Positions 8,012 through 17,076 of a stretch of DNA of 26,216 bases are shown one piece after another (positions within the stretch are counted from its first letter, which is position 1; each line of letters opens with the position of its first letter). The translations under genes were made by a program, and so were the position numbers. The stretch spans positions 1-26,216 of the forward strand of contig UROI01000017.1 in NCBI GenBank assembly GCA_900549325.1. Direction: 5' to 3'. The notes under the pieces were generated by a model. The model was not told the DNA's origin, did not search any database, and was given only the letters and a program-made list of their open reading frames with translations. The stretch comes from an uncultured Mycoplasmatota bacterium (GTDB taxonomy: Bacteria > Bacillota_I > Bacilli_A > RF39 > UBA660).

Positions 8012-10012
8012 ATGAACGATAACATAAAAAAGAGAATGGAAGAGCTAGTAGATATATTAAATAAGGCTAGTCATGAATACTATGTTTTAGATAGTCCCTC
8101 TATTACCGATCAGGAGTATGACGACTATTATAGTGAACTATTAAGACTAGAAGAAAAATATCCAGAATTAAAAAGAGAAGATTCACCTACATTAAGGGTA
8201 GGAGGAGAAGCAATAAGTAAATTTGAGAAAGTTACTCATAAGACTCCAATGCTATCATTTGATGATATATTTAATGAAGACGAAATAAGAGCCTTTGACG
8301 AGAGAATAAGAAAAACTATTAAGCATCCAACTTATACAGTAGAACCTAAAATGGATGGTCTATCAGGATCTCTTATCTATGAAAATGGTTTACTTGTAAG
8401 AGTAGCTACACGTGGTAATGGTGTAGTGGGAGAAAATATTACACTAAACGCTAAGACAATAAAATCAATACCACTTAGATTAACCAAACCTATAGACATA
8501 GAAGTACGTGGTGAAATCTATATGAGTAAAGCCTCATTTGCTAAGGCTAATATGGAAAGAGAATTAAATAATGAACCATTATTTGCTAATCCAAGAAATG
8601 CTGCTGCTGGATCAGTAAGACAATTAGATAGTAAAATAACCGCAAAAAGAGGCTTAGATTTTATGGCTTATTTTATACCAAATCCTAGAGACTATGGTAT
8701 AAAGAAGCAGTCAGAATCATTAGCTTATCTAAAAGAACTAGGTTTTGTTACCAATTATAAATTAAATACTACCGCAGGTAGTGTAGAAGAAATAATAAAT
8801 GATATCAAAAAACTAGCAAGTATTAGAAAAGATTTACCATACGAAATAGATGGTGTTGTATTAAAAGTAAATAACTTAGATGATGAGGAAGAACTAGGAT
8901 ATACTGCTAGAGTACCAAGATGGGGTATAGCCTATAAATTTCCAGCAGAAGAAGTATTAACAACATTAAAAGAAATAAAGTTTACTGTCGGAAGAACAGG
9001 TAAGATAACTCCTAATGCTATCTTTTCACCAGTCCATGTAGCAGGATCATTAATATCTAAAGCTACATTACATAACGAAGACTATTGTATAGCTAAAGAT
9101 GTAAGAGTAGGAGATACCATATCTATTCGTAAAGCAGGTGATGTAATTCCTGAGGTAGTAAGAGTACTAAAAGAAAGAAGAAATGGTACAGAAAAAGAAT
9201 TTACTATGATCGAAAACTGTCCTATATGTAATACTAGATTAATAAGAAAAGAAACAGAAGCCGACTATTACTGTCCTAATAATCTATGTCCTGCACGAAA
9301 GATAGAAAATATAATTCACTTTGCTGAAAGAGAAGCTATGAATATTGATGGAATGGGTGAGTCAGTAATTGAAGATTTATATAACGAAGGCTTTATTACT
9401 GATATAACTGATATATACGATATCCATAAATACGAAGACGAATTAATGAATCTAGAAGGTTATGGTACTAAAAAAATAAGTAATCTAAAAACAGCAATTG
9501 AAAGAAGTAAATCTAATTCATTAGAAAGATTATTATATGGATTAGGTATTAGAAATGTTGGAGCAAAGACTGCTAAAGTATTAGCTAGATACTATAAAAC
9601 ATTAGATAACCTAATGAACGCTACTGTAGAAGAATTAACGGCAATTAATGATATAGGTAGTATCATAGCCACAAGTATAAAAGAATATTTTAATGATCAA
9701 AATAATCAAAATATAATAAAAAAATTAAAAGAATATGGAGTAAATACAACCTACATAAATAATACTGAATATGAAGAAAAAGAAGAATTTAAAAATAAAA
9801 CTTTTGTTTTAACTGGTAGTTTAATCAATATAACTAGAGACGAAGCAAGTAAAATAATTGAAGATTTAGGTGGTAAAGTATCTTCTTCAGTAAGTTCTAA
9901 AACTTCAGTCGTAATAGTAGGAGATTCTCCAGGTAGTAAGTATGATAAAGCATTATCATTAAATATTCCTGTATGGAATGAAGAAGAATTCTTAGAAAAA
10001 GTAAATAATTAA
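8012..10012 (+). CDS. ligA: NAD-dependent DNA ligase
   Basis: Seals nicks in duplex DNA during replication and repair, using NAD+ as adenylate donor. At 666 residues it has the usual full length and domain order: N-terminal Ia domain (YYVLDSPSITDQEYD, residues 23-37), nucleotidyltransferase with the adenylated lysine in EPKMDGLSG (Lys113; the family motif is KxDG), an OB fold, a four-cysteine zinc finger starting CPICNTRL and closing CPNNLCPA, tandem helix-hairpin-helix repeats (LEGYGTKKISNL, LYGLGIRNVGAKTA), and a C-terminal BRCT domain (FVLTGSL, about 595-666). The ATG at 8012 has only a weak ribosome site (GGTGAT), but residue numbering of the active lysine fits this start. It stands alone between a terminator and the promoter of the next gene. 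Confidence 0.97.
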   Translation: MNDNIKKRMEELVDILNKASHEYYVLDSPSITDQEYDDYYSELLRLEEKYPELKREDSPTLRVGGEAISKFEKVTHKTPMLSFDDIFNEDEIRAFDERIRKTIKHPTYTVEPKMDGLSGSLIYENGLLVRVATRGNGVVGENITLNAKTIKSIPLRLTKPIDIEVRGEIYMSKASFAKANMERELNNEPLFANPRNAAAGSVRQLDSKITAKRGLDFMAYFIPNPRDYGIKKQSESLAYLKELGFVTNYKLNTTAGSVEEIINDIKKLASIRKDLPYEIDGVVLKVNNLDDEEELGYTARVPRWGIAYKFPAEEVLTTLKEIKFTVGRTGKITPNAIFSPVHVAGSLISKATLHNEDYCIAKDVRVGDTISIRKAGDVIPEVVRVLKERRNGTEKEFTMIENCPICNTRLIRKETEADYYCPNNLCPARKIENIIHFAEREAMNIDGMGESVIEDLYNEGFITDITDIYDIHKYEDELMNLEGYGTKKISNLKTAIERSKSNSLERLLYGLGIRNVGAKTAKVLARYYKTLDNLMNATVEELTAINDIGSIIATSIKEYFNDQNNQNIIKKLKEYGVNTTYINNTEYEEKEEFKNKTFVLTGSLINITRDEASKIIEDLGGKVSSSVSSKTSVVIVGDSPGSKYDKALSLNIPVWNEEEFLEKVNN

Positions 10013-10014
10013 TA

Positions 10015-10043
10015 TTGTTAAATAAATATATTTATGATAAAAT
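10015..10043 (+). promoter_or_regulatory. Promoter with extended -10 for the LRR surface gene
   Basis: TTGTTA (10015-10020), 17 bp, TAAAAT (10038-10043), with TGA directly before the -10 hexamer (extended -10). The same TGnTAAAAT pattern recurs before murG, rplS and the ASCH gene. Confidence 0.65.
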
Positions 10044-10071
10044 CTTTATAGATAGTAGATAAGGAGTCATT

Positions 10072-11550
10072 ATGAAAGAATATTTTAAAAAATATAAATT
10101 ATATATAATAATAGGAGTATGTACTTTAATATTATTAGTGGGAGGAACTCTAGCTTATTACATATGGAAGAGTACATCTAATGCAGTAGTTAATGCTGAA
10201 GTTTGTACTCCAGAAATTTATTTTTCTGGTGGTGCTACAGTAAATGGTACAGATATGATACCAGTACTTTCTAAAGAAAATGGTTTAACAAAACAGATAG
10301 AATTAAAAGTTAATAAAACATGTACTAAAGGTACCACAATGAATTTATATTTAGATTTAGAAACATTTCCTACTGAACTTGCAGATTCTTCTTTTGCCTA
10401 TGAACTTTATAAAAACGGAACAAAAGTAACAAGTGGTAATTTTGCTAATAAGCAGGAAGGTAGTACAATAACTTTAGTATCAAATACAGCAGTAACCACT
10501 ACCAAAGATACATATATTTTATATATTTGGATAGATGGTAATCAAGATAATCCAGGTACAATGGCAGGTAAAAATTTCTTATTTAAATTATGGGCTAGTG
10601 GTGAAGGTGCAATATATAAAGAAAATGTTATGGGTAATTATGGTGGCACTTCAGCATCCGCGACTTCAACATTTTTAGGATCAACAAAAGCAAGAAATAC
10701 CATTCAGTCAATTGTATCAGAAAGTAGTAACGTCGTACCAAGTAATGCTATAGAATCAGTAGATATTTCTTCATTAAAAGATGGTTCGATAATGTTATGG
10801 TATACTGATACTGATTCCAATGGTTTATATGAAGCCCATATTGGAAGTAGTAATGGTATTGTTAAATCAAGTTCAAATGTAGCATATTTATTTAATAATT
10901 TAACGCAAGTACAATCAATAGATTTATCTAATTTTGACACTTTAAATGTAACAAACATGTCGCATATGTTTGAAGGATGCAGTAAATTAGCAAGTTTAAA
11001 TTTATCTGGATTTAATACATCAAGCACATCAAACATGTCGTTCATGTTTTATGGATGTACTTCTTTAACTGATTTGGATTTATCAAGTTTTAGCACACCA
11101 AACGTAACTAATATGTCTTATATGTTTAGAAGCTGTAACAATATAGTCAATTTAGATTTATCTAATTTTGATACATCAAAAGTTACAAATATGAATTATA
11201 TGTTTTATGATTGCAAAGCTCTAATAAATTTAGATCTGACTAGTTTTGACACATCAAAAGTTACAACAATGGATAGTATGTTTTCCCGTTGTAGTTCTTT
11301 AATAAGCCTAGATTTATCAACTTTTAATACATTAAACGTTGAAGACATGTATTACATGTTTAATGCATGTAGCAGTTTAAAAACAATATATGTATCAAAT
11401 TTATGGAACACAAGCAAAGTAACGAGTTCAGAAAATATGTTTAATAGTTGTTCTTCACTAAAAGGAGCAGTTTCTTATAATAGTACTAAAGTAGATGTAA
11501 CTATGGCAAATTATACTACTGGATATTTAACATATAAAGCTAATAACTAA
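10072..11550 (+). CDS. Surface protein: shared N-terminal module plus BspA-type leucine-rich repeats (DUF285)
   Basis: 492 residues. A basic start and one hydrophobic segment (about 9-28) end in GGTLAYYIW, similar to exported TasA/camelysin-like proteins whose signal peptides are cut by a SipW-type peptidase; cleavage versus anchoring is uncertain. Residues about 30-180 form a module shared with the gene at 17251 (nLYLD, YELYKNGTKV, LYIWIDGN, FLFKLWASGEGA). From about 280 to 470 come six to seven DUF285/BspA-type repeats, each with NMSxMFxxCxxLxxLDLSxF. Such repeats occur in adhesins of gut and oral bacteria. There is no sortase motif and no C-terminal membrane segment. The ATG follows AAGGAG. 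It has its own promoter and terminator and is followed by the first copy of the structured repeat element. Host or partner ligand unknown. Confidence 0.9.
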   Translation: MKEYFKKYKLYIIIGVCTLILLVGGTLAYYIWKSTSNAVVNAEVCTPEIYFSGGATVNGTDMIPVLSKENGLTKQIELKVNKTCTKGTTMNLYLDLETFPTELADSSFAYELYKNGTKVTSGNFANKQEGSTITLVSNTAVTTTKDTYILYIWIDGNQDNPGTMAGKNFLFKLWASGEGAIYKENVMGNYGGTSASATSTFLGSTKARNTIQSIVSESSNVVPSNAIESVDISSLKDGSIMLWYTDTDSNGLYEAHIGSSNGIVKSSSNVAYLFNNLTQVQSIDLSNFDTLNVTNMSHMFEGCSKLASLNLSGFNTSSTSNMSFMFYGCTSLTDLDLSSFSTPNVTNMSYMFRSCNNIVNLDLSNFDTSKVTNMNYMFYDCKALINLDLTSFDTSKVTTMDSMFSRCSSLISLDLSTFNTLNVEDMYYMFNACSSLKTIYVSNLWNTSKVTSSENMFNSCSSLKGAVSYNSTKVDVTMANYTTGYLTYKANN

Positions 11551-11579
11551 GAAAGGTATAACTAATATCTTTCTTTTTT
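11549..11579 (+). terminator. Rho-independent terminator after the LRR surface gene
   Basis: gaaaggtat (11551-11559) pairs with atatctttc (11565-11573) with one G-U pair and a 5-nt loop, followed by six Ts. It overlaps the stop codon region. Confidence 0.8.
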
Positions 11580-11580
11580 A

Positions 11581-11686
11581 GTATGTAGATATGGCTTATA
11601 TATAATAGGTATGTAGATACATTGTTATTAGACTATAGGCTAATAACAACACTAAAAGACTTAGACTTTTAGTGAATAAAATAAGA
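11581..11686 (+). repeat. Structured intergenic repeat element, copy A
   Basis: About 105 bp repeated at 18833-18953, including a 30-bp exact match (11594-11623 with 18846-18875). Two adjacent hairpins follow: stem 1 at 11622-11631 with 11640-11649 (10 bp), stem 2 cactaaaag/cttttagtg at 11650-11674 (9 bp, 7-nt loop). Between copies, stem 1 changes G-C (11624/11647) to A-T (18876/18904), and stem 2 changes an A-T to a T-A pair, so pairing is kept. Both copies lie directly after a surface gene of the same family. It may be a small RNA, a 3' mRNA stabiliser or a recombination site. Confidence 0.75.
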
Positions 11687-11733
11687 TAAAAAGTGTATAT
11701 TTAAGTATAAATATATCTTTTTTTCAATAAATA

Positions 11734-11742
11734 TGATAAAAT
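11734..11742 (+). promoter_or_regulatory. Extended -10 element for murG
   Basis: TGATAAAAT at 11734-11742 matches the extended -10 used elsewhere in the window. The -35 region, TATCTT at 11714-11719, is poor. The start would be near 11749, very close to the GTG of murG. Confidence 0.45.
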
Positions 11743-11761
11743 GTATTAGGAGAGTGATAAA

Positions 11762-12856
11762 GTGAGAGTAGTTATATCTGCAGGTGGAACTGGAGGACAT
11801 ATATATCCAGCTTTAGCCATTATAAACAAAATAAAAGAAATGGAACCAAATAGTGAGTTCTTATATATAGGTACTACTAATAGAATGGAAAAAGATTTAA
11901 TACCAAGTATGGGTTATAGATATGAAGGTATTGAAGTAACAGGATTCAAAAGAAAATTAACATTAGATAACTTTAAAACAATAACTAATTTTCTTAATGC
12001 TATCAAAAGATGTAAAATAATAATAAAAGACTTTGATCCAGATATAGTAATAGGCTGTGGAGGTTATGTTACCGCTCCTGTTATATATGCCGCTAAAAAG
12101 TTAGGTAAAAAAACATTCATTCACGAACAAAATAGTGTAGTAGGACTAGCTAATAAATTCTTAGCTAGATATACAGATAAAATAGGAGTATCATTTGAAA
12201 GTACTATCAAAGATTTTCCTAAAGGAAAAGCTGAATTAACAGGTAATCCATGTAGTGAAAAAGCCTTAAGTATCAAGAAAACTACTAAAGAAAAATTAGA
12301 TATAGCCAAAGATAAAAAACTAGTATTAATAGTTATGGGTTCTCTTGGTAGTAGAACTATCAATGATAAAATATTTAGTTTTATAGATAAATTTAGAAGT
12401 AAGAATTATAGTGTAATTATAGTTACAGGTAATAGTTATTACGAAAGAGTAAAAGATAAAAAAGTACCAAGTAATGTCAAAGTATTACCATTTATCTATG
12501 AAATGCCTTCAGTTATGAAAATAACCGATTTAATGGTTACTAGAGCAGGAGCCTCTACTATGAGCGAAATAACTGCTTTAGAAGTACCATCTATCTTTAT
12601 ACCAAGTCCATATGTAACCAATAACCATCAATATAAAAATGCTATGGATTTAGTAGATAATAATGCTGGTTTAATACTAGAAGAAAAAGATTTAACAGAT
12701 ACTTCATTAATAAACCTAATAGATAAAACAATAAATGACGAAGAAAAATTACAAGAAATGAAGAATAATCTAAAGAAATTAGGTATTAAAGATAGTGGAG
12801 AAAGAATATATAATATACTAAAGGATTTGATACTAAATGAACGAAAATATTATTAA
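11762..12856 (+). CDS. murG: UDP-N-acetylglucosamine transferase MurG (lipid II synthesis)
   Basis: Transfers GlcNAc from UDP-GlcNAc to lipid I, making lipid II at the inner face of the membrane. 364 residues, the normal length, with a GT-B fold: N-terminal glycine loop SAGGTGGHIYPALA (residues 6-19), the acceptor-side motif IGCGGYVTAPVIYAAKK, FIHEQNSVVGLANK, a second-domain start MGSLGSRTIN, and the donor-binding RAGASTMSEITALEVPSIFI followed by NNHQ. It starts with GTG at 11762, preceded by AGGAGAG at a usual distance; no better ATG is in frame. It overlaps murB by 20 bp and heads a murG-murB-divIB operon, typical of Firmicutes division and cell-wall clusters, so this organism makes peptidoglycan. 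Confidence 0.97.
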   Translation: MRVVISAGGTGGHIYPALAIINKIKEMEPNSEFLYIGTTNRMEKDLIPSMGYRYEGIEVTGFKRKLTLDNFKTITNFLNAIKRCKIIIKDFDPDIVIGCGGYVTAPVIYAAKKLGKKTFIHEQNSVVGLANKFLARYTDKIGVSFESTIKDFPKGKAELTGNPCSEKALSIKKTTKEKLDIAKDKKLVLIVMGSLGSRTINDKIFSFIDKFRSKNYSVIIVTGNSYYERVKDKKVPSNVKVLPFIYEMPSVMKITDLMVTRAGASTMSEITALEVPSIFIPSPYVTNNHQYKNAMDLVDNNAGLILEEKDLTDTSLINLIDKTINDEEKLQEMKNNLKKLGIKDSGERIYNILKDLILNERKYY

Positions 12857-13718
12857 AAACTATGAGTATTATAAAGATATATCACTAAAAAAATATAATA
12901 CTTATAGACTAGATGTTAAATGTGGATATTTAATATATCCAAGTAATACTAAAGAATTAATAGATTTATTAAAGTATTTAAAAGAAAGTAATATAAATTA
13001 TTTCATATTAGGTGGAGGATCTAATATAATACTAGCAAAACCATACTTTGATGTTGTAATAAAATTAGATAAACTAAATAATATCGAAATAAAAGATAAT
13101 ATTGTAACTGCTGGAGCAGGAGTAAGTTTAATATATCTAGCTAATCTATGTATGAATAATAACTTAAATGGTTTAGCTTTTGCAGGAGGTATACCAGGAA
13201 TGGTCGGAGCAAGTACTGCAATGAATGCTGGAGCATATAAAGAAGATATGGCTAGTATTGTCAAAGAAGTAAAAGTATTAACGCCAGATCTAGAAATAGT
13301 TACACTAACAAATAAAGATTTAAATTATTCATATCGTAATTCATTTCTAAAAGAACATAAAGACTATATATGTATCGAAGTAACACTAGAAATGAGTTAT
13401 GAAGATAAAGAACAAATAAAAGAAACAATGACTAGTAGAAAGCAGAGAAGGGTAGATACGCAGCCTCTAGATAAACCATCTGCGGGTAGTGTCTTTAGAA
13501 ACCCTGAAGGATTATCTGCGGGTAAATTAATCGAAGATGCAGGTCTAAAAGGATACAAAATAGGTGGTGCAGAAATAAGTACTAAGCATGCTAATTTCAT
13601 AGTAAATAATGGAGATGCTACCTATGAAGATATCTTAGAATTAATAGATTATACAAAGAAAAAAATAAAAGAAATATATAATATAGATTTAATATTAGAA
13701 CAAGAAATAATAGGGTGA
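12837..13718 (+). CDS. murB: UDP-N-acetylenolpyruvoylglucosamine reductase MurB
   Basis: FAD-dependent reductase making UDP-MurNAc, the second committed step of peptidoglycan precursor synthesis. 293 residues. FAD-binding motifs are LGGGSNIIL (residues 58-66) and LAFAGGIPGMVGASTAMNAGAY. The catalytic tyrosine/arginine region is DLNYSYRNSFL, and the general-acid serine is in KPSAGSVFRNP. The C-terminal substrate-domain motifs are GLKGYKIGGAEIS and KHANFIVN. The length and compact third domain fit the Firmicutes type II form. The start lies inside the end of murG (20-bp overlap), implying translational coupling. It ends with TGA, one sign that TGA is a stop in this genome. Confidence 0.97.
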   Translation: MNENIIKNYEYYKDISLKKYNTYRLDVKCGYLIYPSNTKELIDLLKYLKESNINYFILGGGSNIILAKPYFDVVIKLDKLNNIEIKDNIVTAGAGVSLIYLANLCMNNNLNGLAFAGGIPGMVGASTAMNAGAYKEDMASIVKEVKVLTPDLEIVTLTNKDLNYSYRNSFLKEHKDYICIEVTLEMSYEDKEQIKETMTSRKQRRVDTQPLDKPSAGSVFRNPEGLSAGKLIEDAGLKGYKIGGAEISTKHANFIVNNGDATYEDILELIDYTKKKIKEIYNIDLILEQEIIG

Positions 13719-13723
13719 TAAAA

Positions 13724-14416
13724 ATGGGTAAAAAGGCTAAGGTAAAAGTTAAAGTAAAAAAAAGAAAATTAAAATTAAAAAGAATATTCTTCTGTCTAAT
13801 ATTCTTATGCCTTCTTGGAGGAATCTTTTACCTAGCCAAAAAAATCCCTATAACAAATATCTACATAATAGGTAATAACATAGTACCAGATAAAGAAATA
13901 ATAAATACCGCTAAAATAAATAACTACCCATCATTTATAGATACATCAAAGAAAGATATAATAACAAGATTAGAAAGAAACGACTATATCAAAGAAGTAA
14001 AAGTAGAAAAAAAATTACCAAGTAAAATATATATCTATATTACCGAACATAAAGTAATCTCTCTATATAATAATAAAATATTATTAGATAATAATATAGA
14101 AGTAGAAAATACTTATAATATTCATAATGTACCAATATTAATATCTGATATTTCAAGTATTAGAGAAAAATATACCAAAAGTATTAGTAAAATAAATAAT
14201 GATGTCTTATTAAAAATATCACAAATAGAGTATACTCCTAATGACGTAGATAATGAGAGATTCACTATATATATGAATGATGGTAACCAAGTATATATAA
14301 CACTAGGCAAAGTAACAAAAATAAATAAATATAATAGTATATATTCAGAATTAGAAGGAAAAAAAGGAATAATATACTTAGATTCGGGAGATTATATTGA
14401 AATCAAAGAGGGATAA
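13724..14416 (+). CDS. divIB: Cell division protein DivIB/FtsQ
   Basis: Bitopic membrane protein of the divisome that acts with FtsL and DivIC. About 230 residues: a very basic cytoplasmic head (KKAKVKVKVKKRKLKLKR), one transmembrane helix (about 22-42), then an extracytoplasmic POTRA domain beginning ITNIYIIGNNIVPDKEI and a beta domain (LPSKIYIYITEHKVISLY, ILLDNNIEVE). The ATG at 13724 is preferred because the GGGTGAT ribosome site lies just before it; a GTG at 13715, overlapping murB by four bases, would add three residues but has no ribosome site. Third gene of the murG-murB-divIB operon; transcription ends at a terminator shared with the convergent phosphodiesterase gene. Confidence 0.93.
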   Translation: MGKKAKVKVKVKKRKLKLKRIFFCLIFLCLLGGIFYLAKKIPITNIYIIGNNIVPDKEIINTAKINNYPSFIDTSKKDIITRLERNDYIKEVKVEKKLPSKIYIYITEHKVISLYNNKILLDNNIEVENTYNIHNVPILISDISSIREKYTKSISKINNDVLLKISQIEYTPNDVDNERFTIYMNDGNQVYITLGKVTKINKYNSIYSELEGKKGIIYLDSGDYIEIKEG

Positions 14417-14431
14417 AACTTATTCCTCTTT
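14405..14431. terminator. Bidirectional terminator between divIB and the phosphodiesterase gene
   Basis: A 12-bp stem, aaagagggataa (14405-14416) with ttattcctcttt (14420-14431), has one G-U pair and a 3-nt loop. It is A-rich on one side and T-rich on the other, so it can serve both convergent genes, and it overlaps both stop codons. Confidence 0.75.
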
Positions 14432-15034
14432 ATTAATTATATAATAGAAAGAATCTTTCTTATCAAATCTATCTCTAAATTTAATAGCTTCGGTAATATT
14501 ATTAAAAGTCCATAGAAATATCTTCTTATTCTTAATTATACTTAGTTTCCTTTTAGATATAGTTTTATAATTAAGAATAGTAAGAGGATATTTATTATAT
14601 CTATAAAAGAAAGATATAATACCTTTTTTATACTTAGTTTTCTTATTTAAATACTTAATAATCTTTTTATTAAAAGACATCAAATAAATATTTTTATTAC
14701 TATTATTTATTATATCTAAAAGAATATCTCCAAGTAACTTATAATTATTATTAACCTTAATATCAATGAGTAAGATTTTATCAGTATCGATATCTAAGAT
14801 CTTATCTAAAGTAGTTAAATATTTATATTTAATAATATCTCTATAATACATATTTTCAATATAATTAATACCAATTACTGAATCATGAGATAAAACAATC
14901 TTATTATCTTTAGTAAGCCTAATATCAAATTCTACACCAATACTTTCTTTATCAAGAATAGCCCTTTTAATAGCTATATAACTATTATCTTTATTTCTAT
15001 TAGAAGTAATTCCCCTATGAATTATACATTTCAT
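14420..15034 (-). CDS. Glycerophosphodiester phosphodiesterase family protein
   Basis: 204 residues with a truncated TIM-barrel GDPD fold. The key residues are HRG (6-8), Glu35 and Asp37 in GVEFDIRLT, His50 in VLSHD, and a lysine in LLIDIKV. These match the metal-binding and catalytic residues of the family, which hydrolyses glycerophosphodiesters to glycerol-3-phosphate and an alcohol. It is shorter than the usual 240-260 residues. No signal peptide, so cytoplasmic. It is the only protein gene on the minus strand. No ribosome site is seen; a TATAAT on the minus strand (15045-15040) lies only 5 bases before the ATG, suggesting a leaderless mRNA. The -35 is weak. The substrate may be a lipid head group, but this is not shown. 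Confidence 0.88.
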   Translation of the reverse strand: MKCIIHRGITSNRNKDNSYIAIKRAILDKESIGVEFDIRLTKDNKIVLSHDSVIGINYIENMYYRDIIKYKYLTTLDKILDIDTDKILLIDIKVNNNYKLLGDILLDIINNSNKNIYLMSFNKKIIKYLNKKTKYKKGIISFFYRYNKYPLTILNYKTISKRKLSIIKNKKIFLWTFNNITEAIKFRDRFDKKDSFYYIINKEE

Positions 15035-15064
15035 AATAAATTATATGAAATACAATTATTAATA

Positions 15065-15093
15065 TTGAAAAAAATATCAAACTATGATATCAT
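15065..15093 (+). promoter_or_regulatory. Promoter of the thioester/Cna-B adhesin gene
   Basis: TTGAAA (15065-15070), 17 bp, TATCAT (15088-15093), with TGA before the -10 hexamer (extended -10). The start would be near 15100, just upstream of AGGAGAG at 15108. Confidence 0.6.
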
Positions 15094-15119
15094 TAAACTA
15101 TAAAGATAGGAGAGTTAAA

Positions 15120-17069
15120 ATGAAAAAGATATTGAAATTATTTACATTTACAATAGCCCTATTTCTAATAGGAATATTTAGTGTTAAAGCTGATTATAAG
15201 ATTGACTTTAGCAATCCAGATAATAGGTATACTGTAAAAAATAATGATCCACCAATTCAATCACATTATAGAGTGGATACAAATGGTAATGTTGTATACT
15301 GCTACCAACCATATGTAGCCTATGCCGGTGCTGAAAGTGAAGACTTTACAGGAGTATTAATCTACAATAACTGTAAAACATTATCAACAAATGCTGCACA
15401 ATTATTATATATTTATGCTAATGGTTATGGCGGTGCTAATGATTATGCCACTGGTATAAGCAAATATGAAGACTATTATGCTACGCAGCTTGCCGTATGG
15501 TATTTTGGTAATAGAGATTATTGGGATCTTTCAGGATACGCTAGAGATTATTTAGCAGACTTCAAAAAAGGCAGTGATGGTACTTATACCTTTACTGGAA
15601 CAAAAAGCACAGTTACTACAAAAGCAGCAGAATTAATAACAGATGCTGCCAAATCAGTAAATGCTACAGCAAGTATATCATTAGATACAAGTAATACTAA
15701 ATTAAGTGTTAATAGTGATAGAAGTTATTATATATCTAGTCCAATAAAAATAAGTGGATCTTGGGTAAGAAAAGCTGTTACAGTAAGTGTAAGTGGAGCT
15801 TCAGGAGCTTTCGTAACAACAAATGCCAATAGTACAAGTGGTAGTACAAACTTCAATATAGGCGATACAGTTTATGTTAAAGTACCTGCTTCAAGTGTAA
15901 CAAAGAGTACATCATTAACAATAAGTGCTTCAGGAACATCTAAACTAGGAACAGGAACAATAAGGGTATGTAAGAATGATCCAAGTACAGAGTCACAAAA
16001 ACTCCTAGAACTTACTAAAGGAACACCTGCTAGTGTTAGTAAAAGTTTAGGTTTAACCGTAGAACCTGCTAAAGTAGAAGTAAAAATATCAAAACAAGAT
16101 ATAACAGGTAGTAAAGAAGTAAAAGGAGCTACACTTGTAATTAAGAAAGGTAGTACTGAAGTAGCCAAATGGGTATCAGATGGTTCTATCAAAAAGATAT
16201 CACTTGATGCTGGCACATATACACTAGAAGAAACAATAGCTCCTGCTGGTTATAAACTAAATAGTGGTAAAGTAACATTTACAGTAAATAATAACGGAAC
16301 AGTAACTGTAGATGGTAAAGTAGTAGATAAAGTTATATTAAAGAACGAACCTTTCTATATAACAATATCAAAACTAGGTGTAGATAAAACAAAACAACTA
16401 GTTGGTGCAAAATTAAAAATAACAGATAAAGAAGGAAAATTAACTACAGATTTAGATGGAAAAAGTCTAGAATGGACGACAACAGAAAATGAAGAAAAAT
16501 TCCATCTAGGAGATGGTACATACTATTTATCAGAAATATCCGCTCCTGCGGGCTATGTAAAGACAGATAAAGTTGTAGAGTTTGTCGTAGCTAAGGATGG
16601 AACAATAAAAATAAATGATAAAGAAGAAACTAATGTAACATTAGAAAATGAACCATTATATATATACATATCTAAAAAGAGTATCAATGGTAAAACAGAA
16701 TTACCTGGTGCAAAACTAAAAATTACAGATAAAGAAGGAAAACTAGAAAAAGACTTAGATGGTAAGAGCTTAACTTGGGTATCTTCAACAAAAGAAGAAA
16801 GATTCCATTTAGCTCCAGGAAGCTATGTCTTAACTGAACTAGAAGCACCAGAAGGATATGAATTAAGTGATGCGGTAATAGAGTTTACAATTACTGAAGA
16901 TGGTAAAATACTATACGATAAAAAAGAATTAGAAGATAACATGATCGTATTCAAAAACACTCCAGAACCAGAACAAGTAGTAACTGGTAGTGCTCTAATA
17001 TATATCTTATTTGTAGGTATCTTAACCGCAGGTGCTGTAACATTCTTTGTATTAAAAAAAAATAATTAA
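15120..17069 (+). CDS. Cell-surface adhesin with thioester (TQXA) domain and three SpaA/Cna-B domains
   Basis: 649 residues from the ATG at 15120, which follows AGGAGAG; a frame opening at 15084 would add 12 residues without a ribosome site. Order: signal peptide (1-24, VKA before DY); thioester domain with Cys61 (VVYCYQPYV) and Gln123 (YATQLAVWYF), the pair that forms the covalent-bait thioester; a Ser/Thr-rich beta region; then three Cna-B/SpaA domains (about 317-410, 410-510, 511-618). Each has a start-strand lysine (ISKQ, ISKL, ISKK) and an E-box (LEETIAPAGY, LSEISAPAGY, LTELEAPEGY), the signature of isopeptide-stabilised pilin modules. Domains 2 and 3 are recent duplicates (GAKLKITDKEGKL in both). 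The C-terminus is EQVVTGS, a hydrophobic helix and KKNN; no LPXTG, but QVVTG is close to pilin-type QVPTG signals. Probable role: covalent attachment to host or mucus. Confidence 0.92.
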   Translation: MKKILKLFTFTIALFLIGIFSVKADYKIDFSNPDNRYTVKNNDPPIQSHYRVDTNGNVVYCYQPYVAYAGAESEDFTGVLIYNNCKTLSTNAAQLLYIYANGYGGANDYATGISKYEDYYATQLAVWYFGNRDYWDLSGYARDYLADFKKGSDGTYTFTGTKSTVTTKAAELITDAAKSVNATASISLDTSNTKLSVNSDRSYYISSPIKISGSWVRKAVTVSVSGASGAFVTTNANSTSGSTNFNIGDTVYVKVPASSVTKSTSLTISASGTSKLGTGTIRVCKNDPSTESQKLLELTKGTPASVSKSLGLTVEPAKVEVKISKQDITGSKEVKGATLVIKKGSTEVAKWVSDGSIKKISLDAGTYTLEETIAPAGYKLNSGKVTFTVNNNGTVTVDGKVVDKVILKNEPFYITISKLGVDKTKQLVGAKLKITDKEGKLTTDLDGKSLEWTTTENEEKFHLGDGTYYLSEISAPAGYVKTDKVVEFVVAKDGTIKINDKEETNVTLENEPLYIYISKKSINGKTELPGAKLKITDKEGKLEKDLDGKSLTWVSSTKEERFHLAPGSYVLTELEAPEGYELSDAVIEFTITEDGKILYDKKELEDNMIVFKNTPEPEQVVTGSALIYILFVGILTAGAVTFFVLKKNN

Positions 17070-17076
17070 TTAAGGA

